Assembly: GCA_019638025.1 (NCBI GenBank)
Contig: JAHBUO010000018.1
Location: forward strand, 1-36,366
Direction: 5' to 3'
DNA: 36,366 nucleotides
Source: Ignavibacteriaceae bacterium
Lineage (GTDB): Bacteria; Bacteroidota; Ignavibacteria; Ignavibacteriales; Ignavibacteriaceae
Shown here piece by piece: positions 8,775 through 16,484 of the stretch. Under the pieces are notes generated by a model. The model saw only the letters and a list, made by a program, of their open reading frames with translations, was not told the origin of the DNA and did no database searches. Position numbers and translations under genes: made by a program. Numbering within the stretch: the first letter of the stretch is position 1; each line of letters starts with the position of its first letter.

Positions 8775-10180
8775 TATTTGAAGAGTGAGAGGAGAGTATT
8801 GAATTTTAAATTTGTTTCGGCAAATTCAGTTTCAGGTTTTGATGCTTCAACAATGCCACAACCTGCGAAAGCATACAGTTTTTTATCACTTATAACCCCT
8901 GAACGAATTGCAACCGAAAACTCACAATTATAGTTTAAATTGAACCAACCCACTATTCCAGAATATAACCCTCTTTTATGCTCTTCGATTTTCTTTATAT
9001 AAGTCAATGCCGATTCTTTGGGGGCACCACAAACTGCCGGTGTAGGGAATAACTTATCAACTATCTGGAAGATAGAATAGTTGCTTTGAAGCTTACCGGT
9101 AATTGGAGTCCAGATATGTTGAATCGTGTTGAACTTTTTAACTCCAACATCATTACTTAAAACAACCTCTGAGCAGAAATTATTTAACACTGATTCAATA
9201 TGTTCAACAACAGTTTTATGCTCATTGATCTCCTTCTCTGAAGAGAGAAGAATACTCTCAAGATTTTTATTCTCTTCAATATTGTCTGAAATCGGGGCTG
9301 TTCCCGCTAACGCTTCTGTAAATAAAGTTTTGTTCTTAATTGTGAAAAGAAGTTCAGGAGATGCACCAAAGAATGCTTCACTTCCATTTTTATATAAGAA
9401 GAGAAAACTATTCTTTTGTTTCTCAATTAGGTTTTTAATTATTTGAAAAGAAGTCGGTTTTTCAGAAAGAACAATTTCTATTTTTCGTGAGAGTACTAAT
9501 TTATCAATTTCGTTATCGGAAATTAATTCTTTGATATAGTTGATATCCTGAGTCCACTTTTTCTTCTCTTTTGGGGAATTGCCGTTAATAACCCTAATCT
9601 GAGGAAGCTTGCACTCGGATGGAGCAACTGTTTCAATAAGTTTGTTCAAATATGAACGGAGTTTTTTTTGATTAACTGTTGATGAAAAAGTTGAATCATA
9701 ATAACAGTTGTAAATCAATCGAACTTTTGATTCCTTCTCGTATACAACAAACTCCGGTATGAACCAATCAGAATCATTAAAGTTTTTCCAAACATCATCA
9801 CTATGTTCAACTGTGAATTTCATGCTTCCGACAAATAGGGGAAAATTTTCATCAGTATAGTTCTCGAGATTGCTTGAAACGAATGGGAAATTACTTTTTA
9901 ATCTTTTCTCAATCTTTGCATAGCGCTCTTTTCCATTTTCGTTTATCGAAAGTATTGAGTTATAAGCGCAAAATCGATATTCCTCGAGATTATTTTGAAA
10001 GTAAAATGAAGTGTTATTATTATCGAGATATGTGATTGATTTGTCAAATACCCCAATCTCGTTTAACTCAAAAACATAACTGATAATTGCGCAGATATTC
10101 GAGTTTTTTTTGAAAGTGGTTACTTTGTTAGTTAAAAAGTTCGTATAGTCGATTAATACTTTATTTACTGTTTCTTCCAT
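8774..10180 (-). CDS. menF: Isochorismate synthase (MenF)
   Basis: Chorismate-utilising enzyme (468 residues) that converts chorismate to isochorismate, the first committed step of menaquinone synthesis. The C-terminal half carries the family motifs ALAGTAP, EINEHKTVVEHI, IWTPITGKL, TPAVCGAP (near residue 380), RGLYSGIVGWFN and AGCGIVEASKPE (about 440-451). The N-terminal 200 residues are divergent, as is normal. Isochorismate synthases of siderophore pathways share the fold, but the overlap with menD identifies this one as MenF. It starts 87 bp downstream of rsgA with no clear terminator between them, so it could share the rsgA transcript or have its own promoter; I saw no TAnnTTTG element in the gap. 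Confidence 0.95.
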   Translation of the reverse strand: MEETVNKVLIDYTNFLTNKVTTFKKNSNICAIISYVFELNEIGVFDKSITYLDNNNTSFYFQNNLEEYRFCAYNSILSINENGKERYAKIEKRLKSNFPFVSSNLENYTDENFPLFVGSMKFTVEHSDDVWKNFNDSDWFIPEFVVYEKESKVRLIYNCYYDSTFSSTVNQKKLRSYLNKLIETVAPSECKLPQIRVINGNSPKEKKKWTQDINYIKELISDNEIDKLVLSRKIEIVLSEKPTSFQIIKNLIEKQKNSFLFLYKNGSEAFFGASPELLFTIKNKTLFTEALAGTAPISDNIEENKNLESILLSSEKEINEHKTVVEHIESVLNNFCSEVVLSNDVGVKKFNTIQHIWTPITGKLQSNYSIFQIVDKLFPTPAVCGAPKESALTYIKKIEEHKRGLYSGIVGWFNLNYNCEFSVAIRSGVISDKKLYAFAGCGIVEASKPETEFAETNLKFNTLLSLFK

Positions 10181-10266
10181 GTAATGTTCAATTTTTTAAT
10201 ACCATAAATATACTTTTTAGATAAAAAGTTTCAAAGTAGAGAGTTAAGGCTATGAGAGATTTTAAA

Positions 10267-11232
10267 TTAAAAATGTAAGTCATCTTCTATTGTTTCCAAC
10301 ATTCGAAGGTAACTTTCATAACGTACCTCACTAATTTTATTATCGATTACTGCACTAATCACTCCACAATTTGGTTCATGGCTGTGTGTGCAAGTATTGT
10401 ATCTACAAAGATTAATATATTCGGAGAACTCAATAAAATAATGTCCCAAGTCTTCCTTTTTTATACCATAAGGTTCAATTTCTCTAATCCCGGGGGTATC
10501 GATAATGAAAGTATTTTCAGATGGTTCTAGCATCGTAACAGTGACAGTAGTGTGCTTCCCCTTGTTTGTTGATTGACTGATCTCTCCTACATGAAGATTT
10601 ATCTCCGGGAAAAGGCTATTTAATAGGGATGATTTCCCAACTCCAGAGTGTCCCCAAAATAAACTTGTTTTACCAATTAACATCTTGCGTATTTCATCGA
10701 TTCCTTCATATGAATATGTGCTTGTCAGAATAGTTTTATAACCGATAGAAGAATAAAATTCAAACCATTTTGAAGATAGTTTTTCTTGATCTAGATCTGT
10801 CTTATTTATGACTAGGATGTTGTTCATTTTGGAACTTTCACCCGTAACTAAAAATCTATCGACACTTTTGTTATTAAACTCAGGTGAACATATTGAAGTA
10901 ATAATAAAAAAAATATCAATATTGGAAGCTACAACCTGTTCAAGTCTTTCCCCACGATAACTTGCTCCCTTAATCTTAGGGGCTTTCCTTGAGAGATGAT
11001 TCCGTCTTTCCAGTATTTTATTAATAACCCCGGTGTGATCTTGATTTAGTGAATAATTAACAAAATCACCAACAACGGCAAAATCTGTTTGATAGAGCTT
11101 ATCCTTCTTAAGATTGAAATCTTTTTTAAACTTACCCCTAAGTGAACATCTAATTTCTGTTTTGGATTCTTCATCAAAAACAAAAACATCTTTACTTTCT
11201 ATTCGACTGATAATTCCTGTGTATTCTATCAT
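10267..11232 (-). CDS. rsgA: Ribosome small subunit-dependent GTPase RsgA
   Basis: Circularly permuted GTPase (321 residues) that acts in late maturation of the 30S subunit. The N-terminal OB-fold (1-75) binds rRNA. The G motifs come in the permuted order: G4 NKTD (143-146), G1 GHSGVGKS (194-201), the T-rich G2 region (KGKHTTVTVT) and G3 DTPG (245-248). The C-terminal zinc knuckle uses Cys276, Cys281, His283 and Cys289 (CRYNTCTHSHEPNC). All key residues are present and the length is normal. A good intrinsic terminator lies between it and the upstream outer-membrane protein gene, so it is likely transcribed from its own promoter in the short gap at 11233-11273, which is AT-rich with no obvious consensus box. 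Confidence 0.96.
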   Translation of the reverse strand: MIEYTGIISRIESKDVFVFDEESKTEIRCSLRGKFKKDFNLKKDKLYQTDFAVVGDFVNYSLNQDHTGVINKILERRNHLSRKAPKIKGASYRGERLEQVVASNIDIFFIITSICSPEFNNKSVDRFLVTGESSKMNNILVINKTDLDQEKLSSKWFEFYSSIGYKTILTSTYSYEGIDEIRKMLIGKTSLFWGHSGVGKSSLLNSLFPEINLHVGEISQSTNKGKHTTVTVTMLEPSENTFIIDTPGIREIEPYGIKKEDLGHYFIEFSEYINLCRYNTCTHSHEPNCGVISAVIDNKISEVRYESYLRMLETIEDDLHF

Positions 11233-11273
11233 AATATATTAAAATATTAAGTGTAAGATAGGAAATGAAGGGG

Positions 11274-11302
11274 AAAAAGGGAATGAGTTGTTGCTCATTC
11301 CC
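11274..11302 (-). terminator. Intrinsic terminator after the OmpP1/PorV-like gene
   Basis: On the minus strand, GGGAATGAG (11302-11294), a six-base loop and CTCATTCCC (11287-11279) form a perfect 9-bp stem, followed directly by TTTTT (11278-11274). It begins 9 bp after the stop of the gene ending at 11311 and precedes rsgA, separating the two transcripts. Confidence 0.85.
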
Positions 11303-11310
11303 TAAATTTC

Positions 11311-12780
11311 TTAAAATCGGTATGAGAATGAAAGCATTAATTTATCAACACTGATTTTTTGTTTTACTCGTGAAAGATTAAAACCATAATTTTCAGTGTA
11401 GTCATTCCACCATCCATGTAGATAAGTCAAATCTACTGAAACGGTTTCATCAACTAAAAATCCAGCTCCACCTGTTAGAAAGTTTTTATTAAAATCCGAA
11501 GGATCGTTTTTGTAGGCAGATTTTTGGGTGAAATATCCACCTCTTACTCTTAGACCTAAATTTGGAATTGTATATTCGAGACCCACGTTGTAATTCAATG
11601 CTGTTCCTAAAGTATTTTTAATATCCTTATTCATATCAGCAATATCACGTTGAGCAATGTTTCGTGGATTCTTAAATTCTGATTGTGAATAATCAGTCAA
11701 AGAAAATTCACCTGATAATAGAAATCCCATGTAGTTTACAGATGTTCCTGCACTTAGTACGAAGGGAGTAAGGATATCGTATTCAACAATTGATTCATAA
11801 TCTCCCGGCTCCGGCAAATAGACAACTCCTGATTTGAAAGTACTGCTACCATCAACAGAATATTTTTCTTTAACGGTAAATGTTTTAGGAAACTGAATTG
11901 TTGCCCCAACTCTAGCAATTTTGTTAATCTGATAAAGCAATCCTAATTTTAAATCCCACCCACTAATGTCCCAATTCATTAGACTATTTAGGTAAAATGA
12001 TTGAAAACCCTTAGTGGTAGAAATCGTAGGATCTGTCTGCACATTATCATAAATTCTTAAAATGTCGTCTTCGTAATAATCATAATTTGAATTGAATTCG
12101 CCTGAAATAATATTTAAAGTACCACCGATAAATAGATTCTTATAAATTTCAATTGCACCACTTAAAGCCCAAGTATGAATATCTCCTGAATTTAATCTTA
12201 ACCCTTCTTGATTAAGTTTTCCCTGTATGATTGTTGAATCGTATAAGTAGTTATTATTCTGATCATAAACAGGAAAACTAAGAAGTAAATCATAAACTAA
12301 ATCATTATTACGTGCTGTTAAATACTGAATCTGAGAATTATTTCCGGAGTTAAAACCATCGAAATTTAATGCAGAAACCAAATTTGATTGATGATTATAT
12401 GAAATACCAAATACCAAACTTCCTCTAAGAGTCGGGAAGGGGAATACAAATGCTAATTGATTTATTTGGGTGGAACTGTTTGCATACTCTGTACTATTTC
12501 CGAAGAGAGTAGCATTATTATGAAATCTGTAATAATCTAATCCACCTGAAAACTCCATCCTCTTAATTAACCCAAGTCCTGCTGGATTAAAATAAGAAGC
12601 AGATGCATCATCGCTTACTCCGATATAACTATTTCCCATTCCAAGTGCTCTGCCACCGGTGCCCAAACCCGGCATAGCTAATCTAAGAACGTCGTTAGTA
12701 TTTTGTGCAATTGATTGATTCCCGAAGATTCCCAAAATTGCATAGAGTATAAAAATTGGAATTAATCTTTTCGAAAACAT
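11311..12780 (-). CDS. OmpP1/FadL- and PorV-like outer-membrane beta-barrel protein
   Basis: Predicted outer-membrane barrel of 489 residues. A signal peptide (about 1-26, cleavage after SIAQ) is followed by LAMPGLGTGGRALGMGNSYIGVSDDASASYFNPAGLGLI, split here as GRALGMGNSYIGVSDDASA and SYFNPAGLGLI, the hallmark of the UPF0164/PorV/FadL group. The rest is alternating amphipathic strands ending in aromatic LSFSYRF, the usual barrel signal. Relatives include hydrophobic-substrate transporters and the PorV shuttle of type IX secretion; which applies here cannot be told from sequence alone. An AAGGAG ribosome site lies 8-9 bp before the ATG, inside the tail of the preceding lipoprotein gene, so the three genes 14383-11311 look like one operon. 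Confidence 0.85.
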   Translation of the reverse strand: MFSKRLIPIFILYAILGIFGNQSIAQNTNDVLRLAMPGLGTGGRALGMGNSYIGVSDDASASYFNPAGLGLIKRMEFSGGLDYYRFHNNATLFGNSTEYANSSTQINQLAFVFPFPTLRGSLVFGISYNHQSNLVSALNFDGFNSGNNSQIQYLTARNNDLVYDLLLSFPVYDQNNNYLYDSTIIQGKLNQEGLRLNSGDIHTWALSGAIEIYKNLFIGGTLNIISGEFNSNYDYYEDDILRIYDNVQTDPTISTTKGFQSFYLNSLMNWDISGWDLKLGLLYQINKIARVGATIQFPKTFTVKEKYSVDGSSTFKSGVVYLPEPGDYESIVEYDILTPFVLSAGTSVNYMGFLLSGEFSLTDYSQSEFKNPRNIAQRDIADMNKDIKNTLGTALNYNVGLEYTIPNLGLRVRGGYFTQKSAYKNDPSDFNKNFLTGGAGFLVDETVSVDLTYLHGWWNDYTENYGFNLSRVKQKISVDKLMLSFSYRF

Positions 12781-12785
12781 TTTAT

Positions 12786-13277
12786 CTATCTCCTTTTCGG
12801 TTCTGATGTTTTTTCGCTTTCATTTCTGATTTGGCGACCATCACTATTTTTTGAAGATTCTCTTTTTGTATTGTTACTACCTGATTCGCCTACGCTATTA
12901 CCAGATTGCTCCTTGTTCTTATCCTGTGTACTTGTTGAACTATTTCCGCTTGAATTTCTTGATGGCAGAAGAATGGTTGCGCCACCTTCATCACGGTTTA
13001 TTCTGCCTCCGTTTTGTCTCAAAGTCTCAACGCTTTGATTTTCATTATTCGTATTCGGAGCAGCTAATCTAAAGGTAGAAGGAGGTGTTATTTTATACCA
13101 CCATGGTATATTATAATATTCGTAATAATCTCCATAGTAATTTATATCATCATAATATGTGGTTTTATTTATGGAATTATCTTTCTGAGGAAAATCCATT
13201 GTTAATGGGTCCCATACTATTGTATAACAGCCGGATAAACTAAACAACGCAATAAATACAAATATATATAGCTTCAT
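12786..13277 (-). CDS. Small lipoprotein with tyrosine-rich head and S/N/G/R-rich disordered tail
   Basis: I do not recognise a family. The protein has 163 residues with a signal sequence ending in a lipobox SGC (Cys17) and then YTIVWDP. Residues about 30-65 are rich in tyrosine and aspartate (YYDDINYYGDYYEYYN). The last 90 residues are low-complexity, Ser/Asn/Gly/Glu/Arg-rich and end KRR. It starts two bases after the stop of the longer, similar lipoprotein upstream and ends five bases before the barrel protein start. The shared SGCYT start, tyrosine-rich middle and charged tail suggest the two lipoproteins are diverged duplicates serving the same envelope structure. Confidence 0.75.
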   Translation of the reverse strand: MKLYIFVFIALFSLSGCYTIVWDPLTMDFPQKDNSINKTTYYDDINYYGDYYEYYNIPWWYKITPPSTFRLAAPNTNNENQSVETLRQNGGRINRDEGGATILLPSRNSSGNSSTSTQDKNKEQSGNSVGESGSNNTKRESSKNSDGRQIRNESEKTSEPKRR

Positions 13278-13279
13278 TG

Positions 13280-14383
13280 TTAACGTGTTCTCCTTCCTGA
13301 ATCAGAGCTTGATGACCCCCTATTCCCACTATTACTGGAATTACCGCTAGAACGTGATGATGACCCTTGAGAACTCGAGTTCCCACTATTACGAGAAGGA
13401 GTTGAATAACTTCGTTCTTCCCTTTTGGGAGTGTTCTGTCTTACCGCCGGTTTGTTTGTAGTTTCTCTCCTCGGAGATTCATAAGTTTTTTGTTTTCCAT
13501 CCTCACGGACATTTTCTCTCTGTTGAGTATTATTTGAAGACCGTGGAGTTACTCTTGGCTCTTCAGCATCACTGCGTCTACTTGGAGTTTCATTATTCGA
13601 TTTAGGTTCGCCGATATTTCGACTCCTATTTTCGTATGTTTCTCTTCTCTCACGATTTGGATTGCTTCTCTCAGTCTCTCTCCTTACTTCAATATCTCTC
13701 TCAGAAACTCTACTTCTACTATCTCGATTGTTTAGTATCGTCCCATTTCTCTCACCTGACCTGGAAAGTCTATTATCTCGACTTAAAATCCTATCATCGC
13801 TTGAACTTCTAACATTTCTATCTCTTTGAAGCGAAGAATTAATTACATCACGATTACTGTAAGTTGAACTTGTTCCTCTTCTTGTTCCCTCATTATTTCT
13901 CAGATTTGCAATAGTTCTTGTTCGAACTTTATTTGAGGCATAATTATTATAATGATATCCTCCACTCCACCAGTATGGGTTGTAATCATAATAGGAATAG
14001 AGTGGGACGTAAAAACCATAAGCTATATAAGGAGTATAACACCAATTCCAACTCCAGAATGGGTCCCAACAGAAATTATCATAATAATAGAATGAGTTCC
14101 ATCCTACATAAATTGAAGGAGAATGATGCCAAAAGTATCTTCTATATGGAGAATAGTAGGATGCCCCAATATAATAATTGTTAATGGTGGTAGTTTCTTG
14201 TTCTTGATATTCATCATTCTCTACATCTGAGTACTGTTCATCACCATAACTGTTATTGTCTTGGTAATCATAAGAATACGTCCTCTTACTTGGTTGATTT
14301 GTTGCAATTTGTGTATAGCAACCTGAGAAAAATATCCCAAGTAGAAATATGACCATTACTTTTATTGCTAAATACTCTTTCAT
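13280..14383 (-). CDS. Tyrosine/tryptophan-rich lipoprotein with long arginine/serine-rich tail
   Basis: I do not recognise a function. The protein has 367 residues with a lipobox SGC (Cys22) followed by YTQIATN. Residues about 60-150 are extremely aromatic (for example SYYSPYRRYFWHHSPSIYV and DPFWSWNWCYTPYIAYGFY). From about 150 to the end the chain is low-complexity, rich in Arg, Ser, Asn and Glu, ending GRRTR, and so likely disordered and strongly basic. GAGGT lies 7 bp before the ATG as a ribosome site. It is first in a tight three-gene set with the smaller lipoprotein and an OmpP1/PorV-like barrel. A role in the outer envelope, such as binding acidic polymers or the cell wall, is only a guess. 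Confidence 0.75.
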   Translation of the reverse strand: MKEYLAIKVMVIFLLGIFFSGCYTQIATNQPSKRTYSYDYQDNNSYGDEQYSDVENDEYQEQETTTINNYYIGASYYSPYRRYFWHHSPSIYVGWNSFYYYDNFCWDPFWSWNWCYTPYIAYGFYVPLYSYYDYNPYWWSGGYHYNNYASNKVRTRTIANLRNNEGTRRGTSSTYSNRDVINSSLQRDRNVRSSSDDRILSRDNRLSRSGERNGTILNNRDSRSRVSERDIEVRRETERSNPNRERRETYENRSRNIGEPKSNNETPSRRSDAEEPRVTPRSSNNTQQRENVREDGKQKTYESPRRETTNKPAVRQNTPKREERSYSTPSRNSGNSSSQGSSSRSSGNSSNSGNRGSSSSDSGRRTR

Positions 14384-14431
14384 TTTTTACCTCACTTATT
14401 ACAGTGTGTTAAATCAAAAATCGTTCCAATG

Positions 14432-14464
14432 AAATGTTGAGAAATAGTGAATTTTTCAACATTT
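14432..14464 (-). repeat. Inverted repeat in the leader of the lipoprotein operon
   Basis: AAATGTTGAGAAAT (14432-14445) and ATTTTTCAACATTT (14451-14464) are complementary over 14 positions with one G/T mismatch, around a five-base loop. The repeat lies 49 bp upstream of the lipoprotein start (14383) and about 100 bp past the end of the receiver gene (14566). There is no T-tract after it, so an operator or mRNA leader hairpin is more likely than an intrinsic terminator. Confidence 0.5.
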
Positions 14465-14531
14465 AATATTCTCAATGTGTATATAAAATAATCTTAAATG
14501 TACAGCAAAATATACAGTGAATTTTATGATT

Positions 14532-14539
14532 CAAATATA
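14532..14539 (-). promoter_or_regulatory. Possible -7 element for the lipoprotein/barrel operon
   Basis: The minus strand reads TATATTTG, matching TAnnTTTG, about 149 bp upstream of the start at 14383. This would give a long leader containing the inverted repeat at 14432-14464. No TTTG -33 box was found. Weak support. Confidence 0.25.
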
Positions 14540-14565
14540 AAAAGAAATACCTAAGAATGAGAAGA

Positions 14566-14940
14566 TTAACTAGCGCTTAAAGTTAGTCTTCTGAAGAAGT
14601 AATCAATCTTTTGAGATACTTCTACCATATCGATTGGTTTATAGAAGATTGCGTCAACAATTTGTTTAAGCTCTTGTTCAATTTGCTTGTACTTGATAGT
14701 ATAAACATAAGTTAAGATAATAGGAGAGTGTTTTTCTTCGGAAGAAATTTTTTTGCAAAGTTCATTAATTTTTGGTGTGGGCTCAGAGTCTATTACTAAA
14801 AGGTCGAAACTTGAGGAATTCAGAATACTCTCAAAAGTTTCTAGACTTGTTGTAGTAGTGACAGAATACTTATCGTTAAAAAACATAAGCATACTTGCAC
14901 AAAAATTTAAATCTGGACTATAAAAAAGAATATTCCGCAT
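14566..14940 (-). CDS. Single-domain response-regulator-like receiver (atypical acidic pocket)
   Basis: Stand-alone receiver of 124 residues with no output domain. The likely phospho-acceptor is Asp51 (FDLLVID), the conserved Thr is Thr77 (PIILT) and the Lys is Lys101 (IFYKP). The metal-binding acidic pair normally found after beta1 is reduced: the segment reads ILFYSPD, leaving only Asp10. Phosphorylation may therefore be weak or altered. It lies downstream of the NtrB/NtrC-like pair on the same strand but behind an intrinsic terminator, so it probably has its own promoter. It could act as a phosphate sink or as a protein-interaction adaptor for that system; this is inference from position. 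Confidence 0.78.
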   Translation of the reverse strand: MRNILFYSPDLNFCASMLMFFNDKYSVTTTTSLETFESILNSSSFDLLVIDSEPTPKINELCKKISSEEKHSPIILTYVYTIKYKQIEQELKQIVDAIFYKPIDMVEVSQKIDYFFRRLTLSAS

Positions 14941-15000
14941 TAATTTAGATAATTTATGATTTTGGTTTAGTTCTGAAGACTCTCTAAAAATGTGCCAAAT

Positions 15001-15036
15001 AAAAAAAGCTCAAAATTTAAAATTTTTGAGCTTTTT
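15001..15036 (-). terminator. Intrinsic terminator after the NtrC-like regulator
   Basis: A near-perfect inverted repeat, AAAAAGCTCAAAATTT (15003-15018) with AAATTTTTGAGCTTTTT (about 15020-15036), is flanked by A/T runs on both sides. Read on the minus strand it ends in T7 (15007-15001), so it should stop transcription coming from the regulator gene that ends at 15118. The symmetry means it could also work in the other direction. Confidence 0.8.
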
Positions 15037-15117
15037 AATGAATTTCAGACTGAAAATCAAGAATAAGAAATTGGCATTTCCCATGAATGGAAAAATGTTT
15101 TTTAATATATAGAAAGT

Positions 15118-16476
15118 CTAAACTTCAATTCCTAATTCTTTAATCTTTCTATAAAGTGTTGAAAGACCTAGGTTCAATAACTTTGCGGTTTTCTCTTTAT
15201 CAAATCCGTTTGATTCCAGAGTTTTCAGAATATATTCTCTTTCAATTTTTCGAACAAAATCTTCGAGTGCTCCGGGTTTATCAGGTAGTTGAATCTCGTT
15301 TGAATTAGAGTATATGTATGTTGGTAAATCTTCCTTTGTGATGAAATCTCTTTTACAGAAGATAACTGATCTTTCGATAATATTTTCAAGTTCACGTACT
15401 TCGCCACGCCATTCGTAATTCATTAATGCTCTTGAAGCACTTTCTTCGATTCCTTTAATATTTTTACCCATTTCTGTCCGATATTTATTTACAAAATGGT
15501 CAGCTAAAAATGGTATATCTTCCTTCCGTTCTTTTAGTGAGGGGAGGTGCAATTCAACAACATTTAGGCGATAATACAAATCTTCTCTAAATCTCCCTTC
15601 AGAAATTTCAGTCATAAGATTTCTATTTGTTGATGCTAAAAATCTTACATCAATCGGAATGGAATAAGTTGTTCCTACAGGGGTGAGTTCTTTTTCTTGA
15701 ATTACTCGTAATAGTTTAACTTGTAATTGAAGAGGCATTTCACTGATTTCATCAAGAAAGAGGGTTCCTCCATCAGCAGCTTTTAGAAAACCTTCTTTAT
15801 CGGAAATTGCCCCGGTAAACGAGCCTCGCTTGTGTCCAAACAACTCACTCTCAATAAGATTTTCTGAAATTGCACCACAGTTTACAGCCACAAATGGTTT
15901 ATTTTTTCTTCGACTATTTTGATGAATTGCTCTTGCAACTAGTTCTTTTCCGGTTCCGCTATTTCCAGTGATTAGTACTGTACTATCTGTCTCAGCAACG
16001 GTTTCTATCATTTCAAATATTCGTTGCATAGCTGAGCTCTTACCAACCAGTCTTGAAAAATCAAAAGAGCGCATGAATTCTTTTTTTAGAATTAAATTTT
16101 CACTGATGATTTTTTTAGTTTCAATAATCTTTTTTACTTTAAAAAGTAGTTCATCAAACTCTATTGGTTTTAGAAGATAATCACTTGCTCCAGAACGAAG
16201 CGCTTTAATAGCTGTATCGAGTGAACCGTAAGCAGTTATGACAATAAAAGCTGTCTGTGTGTTAAATGAACTGACTTTTTCGAGAAGCTCAATCCCCCGC
16301 ATAATTGGCATCTCGATATCAGTAATTACAATATCAAAAAAGTTTTCGATTATTTTATCATAAGCGATTTGTCCATTCGGAGCCTCTTCAACAATGTAAC
16401 CTTCTTTTTTTAATATGAAAGAGAGCGATTCCCTAATTATATCTTCATCATCTACTACTAAAATTTTATATGGCAT
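15118..16476 (-). CDS. NtrC-family sigma-54-dependent response regulator
   Basis: Response regulator of 452 residues with receiver, AAA+ and Fis-type DNA-binding domains. The receiver is complete: Asp9/Asp10, phospho-Asp53 (ITDIEMP), Thr81 and Lys103 (LLKP). The AAA+ domain has Walker A GNSGTGK (171-177), Walker B LDE (Asp242, Glu243) and a sigma-54 contact loop that reads GSFTGA (218-223) instead of the usual GAFTGA. The C-terminus has a short Fis-like helix-turn-helix (FDKEKTAKLLNLGLSTLYRKI). AGAGGA just before the ATG serves as the ribosome site. It starts 8 bp after the stop of the PAS histidine kinase, its evident cognate kinase. Target promoters are unknown. Confidence 0.95.
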   Translation of the reverse strand: MPYKILVVDDEDIIRESLSFILKKEGYIVEEAPNGQIAYDKIIENFFDIVITDIEMPIMRGIELLEKVSSFNTQTAFIVITAYGSLDTAIKALRSGASDYLLKPIEFDELLFKVKKIIETKKIISENLILKKEFMRSFDFSRLVGKSSAMQRIFEMIETVAETDSTVLITGNSGTGKELVARAIHQNSRRKNKPFVAVNCGAISENLIESELFGHKRGSFTGAISDKEGFLKAADGGTLFLDEISEMPLQLQVKLLRVIQEKELTPVGTTYSIPIDVRFLASTNRNLMTEISEGRFREDLYYRLNVVELHLPSLKERKEDIPFLADHFVNKYRTEMGKNIKGIEESASRALMNYEWRGEVRELENIIERSVIFCKRDFITKEDLPTYIYSNSNEIQLPDKPGALEDFVRKIEREYILKTLESNGFDKEKTAKLLNLGLSTLYRKIKELGIEV

Positions 16477-16484
16477 TTTTCCTC

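Noticed and set aside
14982..14998. Possible sigma-54 promoter (minus strand TTGGCAC) upstream of the orphan receiver
   Set aside because: The -24 half is perfect, but the -12 half reads TTAGA and lacks the nearly invariant GC at the required 10-bp spacing.
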